The position numbers and the translations under genes were made by a program. Under the pieces are notes generated by a model. The model saw only the letters and a list, made by a program, of their open reading frames with translations, had not been told where the DNA came from and did not search any database. Of a stretch of DNA of 64,000 nt, positions 1 through 10,577 are shown one piece after another. How positions within the stretch are numbered: position 1 is the stretch's first letter; every line of letters begins with the position of its first letter. This stretch comes from Cylicocyclus nassatus (Eukaryota; Nematoda; Chromadorea; Rhabditida; Strongylidae). The DNA is taken from contig CATQJL010000223.1 in the NCBI GenBank assembly GCA_958299035.1, positions 67,264,371 through 67,328,370 of the forward strand. Direction: 5' to 3'.

Positions 1-147
1 GAATTTGCTTTTGCTGTTTCCACAAAATAACAAAATAAGCAGGTGTGAAGCAAGAAGTGCGAGTGCGAATTCTCAACTATAATGCAATAATTTTCACTCA
101 GATAAATGAATTGTAGAGAGCATAGAAGCATTTTTGAACGGATTGGA

Positions 148-820
148 TTAGCGCCATTTGGAAAACTTTAGACCATCAATTTTGCTATTTGAACTTGGTG
201 ATGCATGTAAAAGAGGATGATTGCTCTGCGAAAAGACATCTGCAAGGTTAGAAAGATGCAAATGCAAAGAAATACGACAGCGAAGAGAGGAAAGGTGCTC
301 AAAACAAGTCATCAAAACGATAGTACTCCTATTCCCATCTCCTTTTATCCGAAAAGTTAGACCCACAGCTGAATTCGCAACTAAAAAACTGACAATGCCT
401 ATGACTACTTTGATTTTTGAGTCGAACAGTGTGTAAAAGAGTAGATGAATAGAACTGGGAAACATTATAACCAATAGCATTTTGATTACATAAGCAGAAT
501 GGTACAGGAACAGTAAATCACAAGTAAATATCACCCACCAATGTTGCCTGCACCTCCTTGGTCGACAGAGAAAGTTGCATCACTTGGACGTATGGAAGAT
601 ATATCGGAAAACCTCGGTTCAGGAACATTGTAAGGTAACTTTGGACGATGCTTAACCTTCTATAGAAAATTTTAAGCTAGAAAATGTGTGAAGTTATACA
701 AAAAGATCTTACTTGTGCGCTAGAGAGCCGCGACGAATCCAGTTTCGTGCTTCCTTCCATAAAGGAACGCTCCGTCCTTGCAGGGTCAATCTTTGGTGTT
801 GAGAAAGGACCTTCTTTTTG
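148..820 (-). CDS. 3' end of an unidentified protein gene (at least three exons)
   Basis: Three exons read on the minus strand join in one frame: 820-713, 659-539 and 239-148. Acceptors end ..acatag, ..ctatag and ..ttgcag; donors start gtaagat and gtgggtg. The phases agree at both junctions (0, then 1). The last residues are ..GLKFSKWR followed by TAA at 150-148. The visible 106 or so residues are polar and rich in serine and proline (PKIDPARTERSF, PEPRFSDISSIRP, HASPSSNSKIDG), with no domain or membrane segment that I recognise; such tails are usually disordered. A serine/asparagine-rich reading near 945-890 (SSNISSSGNSDDG) could be a further 5' exon but I could not fix its splice sites. The start codon was not found. 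The single ORF at 534-148 runs through the last intron and is not the protein. Function unknown. Confidence 0.55.
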
Positions 821-1029
821 CTATGTACCTGTAATATCGTGGCCAAGTTTTCAAGTATTGAAAAAAACTTAAACTACAAAATTCTTTAGGGTTCGATCGA
901 CCATCATCGCTGTTACCGCTGCTACTGATGTTAGACGATGGAATGATCAACATTACATTACATTATTATTCTTATTTCTCCAAATGAGTACTCAGCGACT
1001 GGTGAGGACAGCGTATAGTAGGAACAGCG

Positions 1030-1200
1030 TTAGGCCCGGGCAGAGTTCACGTCATCGTCGCGACTGATCCCGACAAAACAACTAACATATGCATGCCGAT
1101 ATTGCATTTCGGTTGTGATAGTTTTCCAACACGACTAATCGTGAACAACTATCACAACCGAAAATACGAGAAGATCGGCATGCAATGAACGGCAAAGTGA
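1030..1200. mobile_element. Harbinger-like foldback MITE, one end missing
   Basis: The left end (GGCCCGGGCAGAGTTCACG, after TTA) matches the end of the complete element at 53790-54018. The inside is a hairpin: the segment near 1095-1130 (gcatgccgat..ggttgtgatagtt) is repeated inverted near 1148-1185. The same inner hairpin recurs at 59795-59885. I do not find a matching right end, so the copy looks truncated. Confidence 0.5.
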
Positions 1201-1341
1201 TTCATCGGTGGAGATAGCAATAAACGGATTATTTAGACGATACTTTTATCACAACAACACTAGATAGTCTAGATAGCGCGCATTCAAGAACGTCTCAAAA
1301 TCTCACAGCGTGGCTACGCGCCAAATCGATACGCAGCCTGC

Positions 1342-1500
1342 TCCGGGGCCCTCCCATTTCTGCTCCGGATACCTCCCATTTTCTGCTCCGGATACCTCCC
1401 ATTTTCTGCTCCGGATACCTCCCATTTTCTGCTCCGGATACCTCCCATTTTCTGCTCCGGAGGCCTCCCATTTCTGCTCCGGACCCCTCCCATTTTCTCC
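1342..1500. repeat. 23-bp minisatellite
   Basis: About six copies of the 23-bp unit CCTCCCATTTTCTGCTCCGGATA lie in direct tandem, with small changes in the outer copies (aggcct, acccct). Since 23 is not a multiple of three and the unit has no stop in any frame used, overlapping ORFs are open on both strands (1303-1758 minus, 1310-1750 plus, 1295-1627 minus). I regard these as repeat artefacts. The following 1500-1730 holds shorter GC-rich inverted copies of TCCGGCGCGAGTCCGCCAAATCTGG. Confidence 0.85.
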
Positions 1501-1751
1501 GGCGCGGCTCTTCCAAATCTGGCGGACTCGCGCCGGACAAATTTCTCCGGCGCGAGTCCGCCAAATCTGGCAGAGTCGCGCCGGAGAAATGGCGGACCTT
1601 TGCAGCAGGGCCGGAGAAGCCTCCCACTTGCCTGCCAGTAATGTCACCGCGACGGACCGCCCATTTGCCCCTCTCTCATTGGTCAACTGGGTCCGGCGCG
1701 ACTCTGGCAGATTCGGACTGTCCGGCGGAGGGGTCCCGTCGATTGTCTGAG

Positions 1752-3260
1752 GATGCACGGCGCAGAAATTGAGCTACATCAAACAAAAAAAATTGACTCT
1801 CATTTACTCCTCCGTCTCTCTTTCTACTGCGTAATCACCAGAGACAGCGAGGATTCGATGCAAGGAGTCAGGAGATGGTCGAGGGCGCAGTGTTTGATTC
1901 AAGCCAAAGAAAGGAGCGGAAATATTCTTTAAGTCGTCAGAAACATTTATTGAAATAGCAAAACAACATGATTTTTTGGGTAGACATCTGATTCGCGCCC
2001 TTCACTGGATCGAGGGACTAAAGAAATACTGCAAAGGTTACTCAATCTTATTCAAATTTATTTAAACCTGCTATCTTCACAATCAAACTGATTTTCTTGT
2101 GGATCTCAATATATTAATGTTTCTAGCACATGCTCCCAAATGTATAAATATCTAGGGTTCCAAAAGTTGTCTCAATGACTGGTTGCCTTACCAATAGCAA
2201 CCTAGTGTTGATCCTACGAAAATTCGGTGATTCCAAACTCTGTCGGAGAACATCAACTGTGGTCCAAAAAGGCATTCTACTATTTATTAGTACATGAGGA
2301 CAAGATCGCTTTCCCAAAAATTCCGATACCATCTGTCTCAAAATCGGGTAGAAAACTCTGTCGCGAAAGAGGAGATTCCGCGCGGACATTTGTAACTAAG
2401 ATTGCATACAATAGGTGCGCATTTGTTTCCAGATACTACGTCTGCGCGGTACCCGCCCTTTCGCCGTCTATGGTTGCTGTAAGGATTTCGAAACTGGTAA
2501 GTGAGTCACACCTTTTATCGCACAGGAAGAGCTTATCAATTGTGAAAAATTTTTTCAAAATCCTGTTTTTTTGACACGAAAGAATGCACGGCGCAGAAAT
2601 TAAGCTATCTGTAACGAAAAAAATCGGGCTCTCTTTTCATTGAGTAATTAGCAGAGACAACGGGGTTTTTATGCAAGGATTCGGGAGATGGTCGTATCGA
2701 GCAAATTTTCTCTCCGTCTATAACGTAAGAAAGCATGGGGAAATTCTCTAAGATTACCAAAATGTTCTGAATTCGCAAAACAGCGTGGGTGGGTTGACTG
2801 GCATCTGATGCCATCATCTGAGGACCACCAATGAAATGGCTACAAAATTTTTTCAAGCTATATTTTAACCCGCCGTCTTCATTTTTTGTAGATCTCAAGT
2901 TTCGATAATTTTAGGGCCCCATATCCTATCTTTTAATGGTTTATAATTACGATCTGCCAATGGCAACCTAGTGCCGTTTTCATGAAGTAGATATCAGTGA
3001 CTGGAACATTATAAGAGAACATGTGTACATACTCTCATTCAGTCAAACATTCTGCAATGTTGAGAAATAACTAATGTTCGAAACAAACATGGTTCCTTTT
3101 CATAATTTCCGATACGGTCTTTACCAAAACAGGTAGAGGACTAGTCGCTGAAAAGGGAAGTTCCGCGCGGACATCTGAGACTACGTACTATATAGGGGTG
3201 GTTGTAGATGTTGCGCGAGACCCGCCCTTTCGTCGACATATAGTTATCGTTGATTTCGCA
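1752..3260. repeat. Diverged tandem pair of a dispersed repeat of about 750 bp
   Basis: Positions 1752-2480 and 2583-3250 align from end to end with many changes. Shared landmarks are TGCACGGCGCAGAAATT.AGCTA at 1755 and 2584, the GGAGATGGTCG motif, AGCAACCTAGTG/GGCAACCTAGTG, TTCCGCGCGGACATYTG at 2377 and 3160, and CCCGCCCTTTCG at 2452 and 3220. The 3' part recurs near 14640-14790. ORFs within these copies are not conserved between them, so I do not call genes. Confidence 0.6.
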
Positions 3261-3299
3261 ATGAAGCCCTTTGTAGTTTGCATAGTCATGTCACTGAAA

Positions 3300-4475
3300 A
3301 ATGGAGTCCATCGAAGCTTTTTAACCGCACAATCGATATACGGCGCAGAGTCCGTGGACCACTCCCAAGTAATGTGTACTTTGAAATGCTTGTTATTCCG
3401 AAGGAATGGCAAGGACTACCGAGCATTCGCTCTCAATAGCGTGCAGGGAACGTATGGCGTTTCCCGCATGTCTCCCTCAGACAAATCACCTGCAACCTCC
3501 GATGAAAGGTGTGAACCTACAAGCAAAGTTCTTTCTGCCAGTTCTTACAGCGTATTTTAATATATAAGAGAAGAAAATATATTCGAACTTGTGTGTCACA
3601 GTGGAAAATGAATTCGAACGCTTTTAGGCAACTTGGACCATGCTGCGGACTCATCACCTTCAGACTCGAACAAAGTTTGATGTCAAACCATGCGGCTTGC
3701 CACAGTATGTACTATTCTAGAAAAAAAGACCACAGTTCACATGCTAGGATTATCGTGCCACAGAAATTAGTAGCCAAAACAAGCATTCTTTAAGATCAAA
3801 TAATCATACGATAACAGTGGAAAATCTCTGAATGCCTCCCTTCAGCAATGTTGAATTCCTTGAACGAGGATTGGATACTTTCGAAGGCTGCTGTTTCACA
3901 CGATTTAGTTTACCGCATATATACATGTGATAAACTCAATTCGATAAAATAAAATTGAAAGGGTAAGTCGAAAATGCGTGGTGGAGTGATGGGCGTGGAG
4001 ATGGCCAGCCTTTAAATATTTTCCACGCAGTGATTTTGTAGGAAAAAGACTCAGTCTTAGCGCAGTTCTTACTAAAAAATCATCTTTTCCAAAGTTCTTC
4101 CGGACCTGCAAAACGATATGCTCTTTGCACGATATACATCCTTCCCAGCAAGCCATCTGTGCCAAGTTTGATTTTTGCAAAAACACACAGAGCAAAGTTT
4201 TATTCCAAAGAACTTCTTCATGTAGCCAAACGTAAAAACGGCGCAAATATTGATTTCAATACTCAAATGTTCAAATACGTCTGGCAAGTGAGATCCACTT
4301 CATCACGCTGGAGGATGTAGCACATGAAGTCATAGGGACAGCTGTATGTTCCGTTTCCAGAGTAGAACAGAAGGCAAAACCGACTCTGTAAAGAGTGATG
4401 TGAGATGAGAGATTAGTTCATGTAATGTGATCTTATCAATTGAGTACTGGACAGCATTCCACGTCAACATTTGCG
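3300..4475. other. Stretch without recognised features
   Basis: ORFs of 66-120 codons occur on both strands, but none shows a recognisable domain, signal peptide or convincing splice chain. Part of the left end continues the dispersed repeat of 2583-3260. I see nothing else. Confidence 0.4.
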
Positions 4476-4478
4476 TAA

Positions 4479-5479
4479 GGGAACGGGCATAGTGTCCACG
4501 ATTTCGTCGCCGCGATCTCATCGCCGGGGAAATCGATGGTTTGGGCGACGAGATCGCGACGATGAAGTCGTCCGTCGCGCGTGCATAGGCATAGTTGGTG
4601 GGATTGCGTGCACTCACAAACATGAAATAATTTTTGCACGTACAGGACGCCATTTAAACGCCATTTCATCCTGCGCAGCCGTGTAGGCACTGACATCCTC
4701 AATGTTAACCCGCATGGTGACTCGCTTCTTTTTGTGCTGAGAACATTAGAAGTGTCATCGTCTTTTATCAAACATAGTACTTTAATGGTGTGATCGAGCA
4801 TCTTCAGCATAAGAAATCTTGCAAGTGACCGACAAGATACCTCGAAAGTTGCAAAGCCAATGTGAACGCCTAGTTAGTTTCATACTAAGACACAAAAACG
4901 ATTGTTAAGTATACTAGCAAGTGTCTTGATTTACACAAAGAATTTCAAATCTCTAAAATCTATCTTTTAAAAGCTTGCAAGATTTTGAAAGACATCCAGA
5001 AAAGTTCTTCTCGTTAAACTCTCGATAAACTCGTTTGCAACTGCAGTTATCTCGCATGTCGCCCACGAAAAACATCAAAAAACGAACCAGTTTTTATTGA
5101 TTTAGAAAACAGAAAACGACGGCTAACACGACACTTCATAATCATCACTACTTCAGAAGAGGTTTTCTTATTTTTCAAACAAAAACGAGGTGAAAGAACA
5201 ATGCATGCGTACAAAAAACTCTCAAGATATCCCTCGCACCTCAGCGATATCGCCCAGTCGCCCGTGCAGCACGCGCGACGCGACATCGCTGAGTTCGGCC
5301 GAAATCGCGGCGATTATCGCCGCAGAACTATGCCCTAGCTAAAAAGGGTCTGCGATCCGTCGCGCCGGACGAGTATCACAAGCGCCGTAGCAGACGTATA
5401 GACACACAACGAAAGCGTAACAATTGTCGTAATTCAGAAATCGCAGCGTGACGGTATCGTGGACACTATGCCCTAGGCC
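4479..5479. mobile_element. Harbinger-like palindromic element of about 1 kb
   Basis: The ends share GGGCATAGTGTCCACGAT in inverted orientation (left near 4485-4502, right near 5456-5473) and TAA stands directly outside each end (4476-4478, 5480-5482). A 3-bp TWA duplication is typical of the PIF/Harbinger superfamily. Subterminal parts are rich in short palindromes built on cgcgat/atcgcg (4500-4570, 5230-5330). The sequence ccgcagaactatgccctagctaa near 5323 looks like another end of the same family, suggesting a nested or partly duplicated copy. No transposase is seen. Confidence 0.6.
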
Positions 5480-5835
5480 TAAGAGAGAATACTGAGAGAA
5501 CCTTGCGATGTTAACGTTCGGCGATCTCGATACTGTCATGCTTACCTTTTCAGGATTCCCTAATCATACTCAACAAATAAGGATTGCCAAATACGCAGAG
5601 CCTCTTAAAGACTGCAACTTTGCTGATGCAACTGCAATGGCGGTCCGAGAATTTTTTAAGGAGTGAGGGGATATGAAAAGAGTTTTTTAAGAACTTTACA
5701 AAATTTCAAAGTTAATTTTGATCATCATTTGCATGCTAGCATAAGTTATCTGCATTCAATAACTTAATTAGGTCGTTCAAAAAATCCATAAAAAATCCAT
5801 AAAATAATAATCCATAAAATAATAATAAATAATAA

Positions 5836-7249
5836 TCTTATATATAAAGCTGAATGTCTGTTTGTCTGTCTGTATGTCTGTCTGTATGTACGTATGTTCC
5901 GAATAGAAAATTCCATTTCTGAACCGATCCGGACCAAACTTGGCACACATACACTACGGGCCCCGGCGGGTGTCATAGGCTACTTTTCGTCATCGATCGA
6001 TATCGATTTTATCGATTTTTATCGATTTTTTTGCTGAGTTCACCTACGGGGCTGAGAGTTGGCACAAGGGGGTAATCGAGCATGGGGATTCCGAATACAA
6101 TATTGGTTTTCAGGATTATCGATTACTTTTATCGATTTTATCGATTTTTTTGCAAAGTTTGAGCTACGGGGCTGGGAGTTGGCACAGGGGGGTAATCGAG
6201 CATGGGGATTCCGAATACAATATTGGTTTTCAGGATTATCGATTACTTTTATCGATTTTATCGATTTTTTTGCAAAGTTTGAGCTACGGAGCTGGGAGTT
6301 GGCACAGGGGGGTAATCGAGCATGGGGATTCCGAATACAATATTGGTTTTCAGGATTATCGATTACTTTTATCGATTTTATCGATTTTTTTGCAAAGTTT
6401 GAGCTACGGGGCTGGGAGTTGGCACAGGGGGGTAATCGAGCATGGGGATTCCGAATACAATATTGGTTTTCAGGATTATCGATTACTTTTATCGATTTTA
6501 TCGATTTTTTTGCAAAGTTTGAGCTACGGAGCTGGGAGTTCGCACAGGGGGGTAATCGAGCATGGGGATTCCGAATACAATATTGGTTTTCGGGATTATC
6601 GATTACTATTATCGATTTTATCGATTTTTTGCAAAGTTTGAGCTAGGGGGCTGGGAGTTGGCACAGGGGGGTAATCGAGCATGCTGATCACCCCCAAGGG
6701 GGGTGATCAGCATGCTCGATTACACTCCTGTGCCAAATTCCAGCCCCCTAGCTCAAATTTTCAAAAAATCGATAAAATCGAAAAAGTAATGGACGATCCT
6801 GAAAACTAATATTGTGTTCGTAATCTGCATGCTCGATTACCCCCCGGTGCAAACTCCCAGCCCCGCAGGTCAAACTTTACAAAATCGATAAAATCGATAA
6901 AAGTAATGGACGATCCTGAAAACTAATATTGTGTTCGTAATCAGCATGCTCGATTACCCCCCTGTGCAAACTCCCAGCCCCGCAGGTCAAACTTTACAGA
7001 AAAAATCGATAAAATCGATAAAAGTAATGGACGATCCTGAAAACTAATGTTGTATTCGGAATCCCCATGCTCACTTCCCCCCCTGTGCCAACTCCTAGCC
7101 CTGTAGGTGAACTCTGCAAAAAAATCGATAAAAATCGGTAAAATCGACATCGATCGATAACGAAAAGTGGACTGTGACACCCGCCGGGGCCCGAAGTGTA
7201 TGTGTGCCAAGTTTGGTCCGGATACGGCGGAGCCGGGTAAGCCAGCTAG
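5836..7249 (+). mobile_element. Non-autonomous Helitron (H1)
   Basis: The element starts TCTTATATATAAAGCTGAAT after an A and ends with a GC-rich hairpin (ggcggagccgggtaagcc) and CTAG before a T. That is the Helitron signature: 5' TC, 3' hairpin plus CTRR, insertion between A and T, no terminal inverted repeats. It sits in a short AT-rich repeat (aataatccataaaat) that is present on both sides. Inside is a (TGTC/TATG)n tract, then a 120-bp tandem array, then inverted copies of the same unit (6690-7130). No Rep/helicase coding sequence is present, so it would depend on an autonomous partner. Three relatives lie in the window (47601, 52987, 60679), all in the opposite orientation. Confidence 0.75.
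6055..6655 (+). repeat. 120-bp tandem array inside Helitron H1
   Basis: Five units of 120 bp (the last slightly shorter) are nearly identical. Each holds GTAATCGAGCATGGGGATTC, then TTATCGATTACTTTTATCGA and a GAGCTACGG tail. Because 120 is a multiple of three, a 195-codon repetitive ORF runs through it (6059-6646), as does one in a second frame. Copies in the inverted direction follow at 6690-7130 with more divergence, making the array head-to-head around 6690-6710. Confidence 0.9.
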
Positions 7250-7436
7250 TAATAAATAATCCATAATCCATAAAATCCAAAAATCCTCGATCCCCCTGTA
7301 CGATAGGTGAGTGCAAGCAAATTTTCAGCGAACATGCCAAGCCTACGTTTAGTGAGGTCTTGCATCAAACACAAGGTTACTTGTACGGAATTCAATGAAT
7401 AGTTGTGCATTCTTCAAAACAGATTTGGTTGACCAG

Positions 7437-7946
7437 CTATAGGTAAACAATTTTGCTTTCCTCCAGTTTTTGCGCGCAGTATTCGTCTAGTGTAGTCGTG
7501 TTGGAATTCTGTAGTTTTGAAAAGGGTGGAACTAGCTGCAAATGTGAAGCATACGAACAAATAATTGCTTGCACGTGTTGTCTGATAGGACTGGAAATTT
7601 TTAATTTTTTTCGATACAACCGGTTTTCCTTTATTTTATCTGCATTTGGAAAATTAGCATTGATAGTGGAAGCCTTCCACAATTTGTGACGGTTCAAATA
7701 ACTGACTTCATCGTGGTATCTAAGTGCAATGCAGCTCTTGTCATTGTAGCACTCAGCAAAGCATTCATTCTTTCCCGCTGAAAGTCCCCTGTTGTACATG
7801 ATGTCAGGTATCGTCTCCACCTTATCAAATGCGCAGGTTGGAACTCTTTCCGCCTAAGATTAAACAATTCTGATAGATTCTGATAGTCGTGCTTTTTGAA
7901 ATTGCTTTACCTGAATGACAAGAAGAAAGAAGGCTAGGCACTTCAT
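7437..7946 (-). CDS. Small secreted protein with a PAN/apple-like cysteine pattern
   Basis: Exon 1 (7946-7911) encodes MKCLAFFLLVIQ, a clean signal-peptide core, followed by donor gtaaagc. Exon 2 begins at 7853 after acceptor ..atcttag and stays open to TAG at 7437. After the signal peptide the protein reads AERVPTCAFDKVETIP..GKNECFAECYNDKSCIALRYHDE. The spacing CX(n)CXXXCXXXXXC with an aromatic or basic stretch is like nematode PAN/apple domains, which bind proteins or sugars outside the cell; this is a family resemblance, not proof. Reading exon 2 straight through gives about 150 residues in total. A possible in-frame intron (7706-7536, donor gtcagt, acceptor ttgcag) would remove a low-quality middle segment; I cannot decide between the two. 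The tail holds one more Cys (DEYCAQKLEE). Confidence 0.5.
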
Positions 7947-7979
7947 CGTCACGCAGGCTGTGCAAAACGCCTTCTAAAT

Positions 7980-9568
7980 GCTCCACCTCTTGGACAAGGG
8001 GTCTTAGATACCAGAAACAATGACAGTAAAAATTTGTTACTAGGAGACTTATTTGACACCGAAATTTTGAACTGTCTCAAAAGCAATATCTCATAGCTTT
8101 ATGGCCGAATTTAATTTCGAGATTGATGACATCTTTCAGAACTGCTGCTGAAGCAAATTGTCTTACTTCAGACAATACGAGAATACATATGCACTTAGAG
8201 AATGAGTGTGTTTAGTCCGCTGAGCGAAAAATTCCAATAAAAATCTCTCGTAAAGATAAAATTTCAATTTCCTTTCGTTTCAAATTCGCTAATTTTCTGA
8301 AAAAAAAAAGAAGAGAATGTAAAGTTAGAGCAAACTGCGCAATTTTTTCAAAACTTTAGTTTCCCAAATTTCTGAATAGGTGTTCATCTGAAACCCCAGG
8401 GTTCCTAGAATGTTTGACCACACAACTTCACTTTTTTTTTTGAAGATGACTATCATGACAAATAGCAAAGAGATGAATGCTTCACTGTAATGGTGAATGG
8501 TGATTAGTAACTATCAGCCAAAACTGTACCTTCTGAATTCTATGTACGCCTAACTACAAATTTGTTTTCATATAAAAATGATCTCAGAAAACATAACATG
8601 TTTGGGGGTTCAATACAGCACATATAGTCTTTTTTATCTAACCTCACACCAAAACTGAGTCGATCAATGGCTTGTTACTTCTTTTGCTCGGTGTGAGGGC
8701 GGATAAACACAATTTGGTGGTTCGAAAACAAGATTTTATTCTTCTTTATTGAACACTTATTCAAGAAACTTTACCTCGACACTGACCCTTAGCTCTTGCA
8801 ATTAGAAAGATAACGGAAGGCTGCGCTGTATTTTGTTTCGAACTTTTTGTTTCCCAGCTTTCAAACCTCATGGTAAAGGAAATTTACTCTTAGCCAAAAG
8901 ACGAATCTCTTACTAAACCTGAATGTATTTCCACTATGGAACACTCAAGTATATAAAGAGGTGAACCTAAGGGGTTTCAAAATTTGTGCTCTGTGAACCA
9001 CTTAGGTTCGTTTTTACTAGTCCATGTGTATGTCTTGTATTGTAAAGTTCACACAAACGCTTGCCATCTCGGACTGCCATGAAAACCTTTTCAGACATAT
9101 AAGGCTTTATGACTCTCTTTTATGAGAAGCTCGAAAGAAAATTTTGTGCGTCAAGTCCTAAACCAATTTTTACCGTAATCTCCTGTATCTATTTTCCCAA
9201 ATTGAGAGGTGTAAGATTCAAAAAACCCAAGCATAGAATCAACTATAGATTATATGGCGTTCAAATGGGCGTTACTCATTTACGTTTCATTGAAGCAGAT
9301 TTCCTCAAACAGACAGCTCGCCAAACTTCAAGTCTCATCAAACATTTTTTTCTTCCAAATGGGTTTTCCAAAAAAATTCCGTATTTTCAGAATATGAAGA
9401 GTTTTTTTGGCGCTCTCTCTGTTTATTTTCCTCTAAAGTAATTAAGCGAATAAGAATACACCTGTGCTAAGCGTTAAGAAAATACTAGAATACACGACTC
9501 TTGCACAAAGAAGTTTGATTGAGCTAACGATTGAAGGAGATTCTGTTATATTTGACTACAGTAAATAT
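7980..9568. other. AT-rich intergenic DNA, no gene recognised
   Basis: Only short ORFs occur. The longest (9109-9441, plus, 110 codons) has no recognisable domain, no signal peptide and no convincing splice partners, so it is not called. Confidence 0.4.
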
Positions 9569-10577
9569 TAGGTCATTCCGAAAGTAATTTCGCTTTTTTC
9601 AAACGGGCGTTACATTTGATGGAACAAATGTTCCTAAGAGATCTTGGAAGCATTCGATGCAGCATTTCATTCTCTTTCAAATGGTCATAAAATTATTGCA
9701 GCATATTCAATGACCTTTCAGAAAATGACCAAAATCTGCGACACATGCTTTGGAGATGGTCAAGTTTCACGATTATTTAAAACTTTCATATCAATCCTCA
9801 GAAGGAGTTCAAGTAAGGGTTCGATAGAGTAAGCCTTATAGAATACAGCGCGACTTTTCTCCCTTTCTCGTAGCTCGCCGTAATTTTTGAAAGATTTTTT
9901 TAGCTGAACCATCGAATTTTGGCAGGCCCACTTCAACCACAATCGCATCAAACATCATAATTATTCGGAATTTGAGACTGCCAAGATGGTATTATGAAGT
10001 TAGCATTAATTTTACAAAGCAAGTGAGGGTTTACGGGTTCAAAAATCAAATTTCGAGTTTTTCGGGTACAACCTGGGGCTCGCCAAAAAAAGTGAGTTAT
10101 GATGATTTCTCCCCGGAAACTAAACGAATCGAAAGCGAACACCCGTTAGAAAGAGGAGAAAGTGCTGCATCGAATAGTGCGCGAGCTCCCTTTCTTTTGA
10201 TGTTCTACGAGGATTTAGCTGCTCAAGTATGGAAATCGGTAGCATCAGTTAAAATTCTGTTAAAAATGTATGACAAGCTATGGAAAGGAGAAAAAAGTAC
10301 TAATATATCCTGTAAGTTTTACTCTATCGAATTGTTACTTGAACTCCTTTTGAAGATTGATATGAAAGTTCTAAAAATCGTGAAACTTGACCATCTCAAA
10401 AAACGTGGGTCGCAGATTTTGGTCATTTTCTGAAGGCTCATTGATTGTTTTGCAACAATAATCGATAGAAAGAGAATTAAATTCTGCATCGAATGCATCC
10501 AAGATCTCTTAGAAACCTTTGTTCCATCAAATGTGGTGCCCGTATGAAAAACGCGAAATTACTTTCGGAATGATCTA
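9569..10577. mobile_element. Mariner-like foldback element
   Basis: TA stands at each outer end (9569-9570, 10576-10577), followed inward by the inverted repeat GRTCATTCCGAAAGTAATTTCGC. The arms continue as imperfect inverted copies for about 300 bp (for example aagagatcttggaagcattcgatgca at 9635 against its complement near 10480-10515, and tttggtcattttctgaa at 10417 against ttcagaaaatgaccaaaa at 9717). The central 290 bp or so (9960-10250) is not palindromic. It holds most of a 153-codon ORF (9972-10433) that I do not recognise; no DDE transposase motif is visible in it. Confidence 0.7.

Noticed and set aside
1295..1758. Three overlapping ORFs of 110-151 codons on both strands
   Set aside because: They are products of the 23-bp minisatellite and GC-rich inverted repeats.
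6059..6646. 195-codon and 163-codon ORFs in H1
   Set aside because: They exist only because the 120-bp unit is a multiple of three and lacks stops; copies in H4 do not keep the frame.
9972..10433. 153-codon ORF as a transposase
   Set aside because: No catalytic DDE/D pattern or helix-turn-helix seen and about half lies in the palindromic arm.
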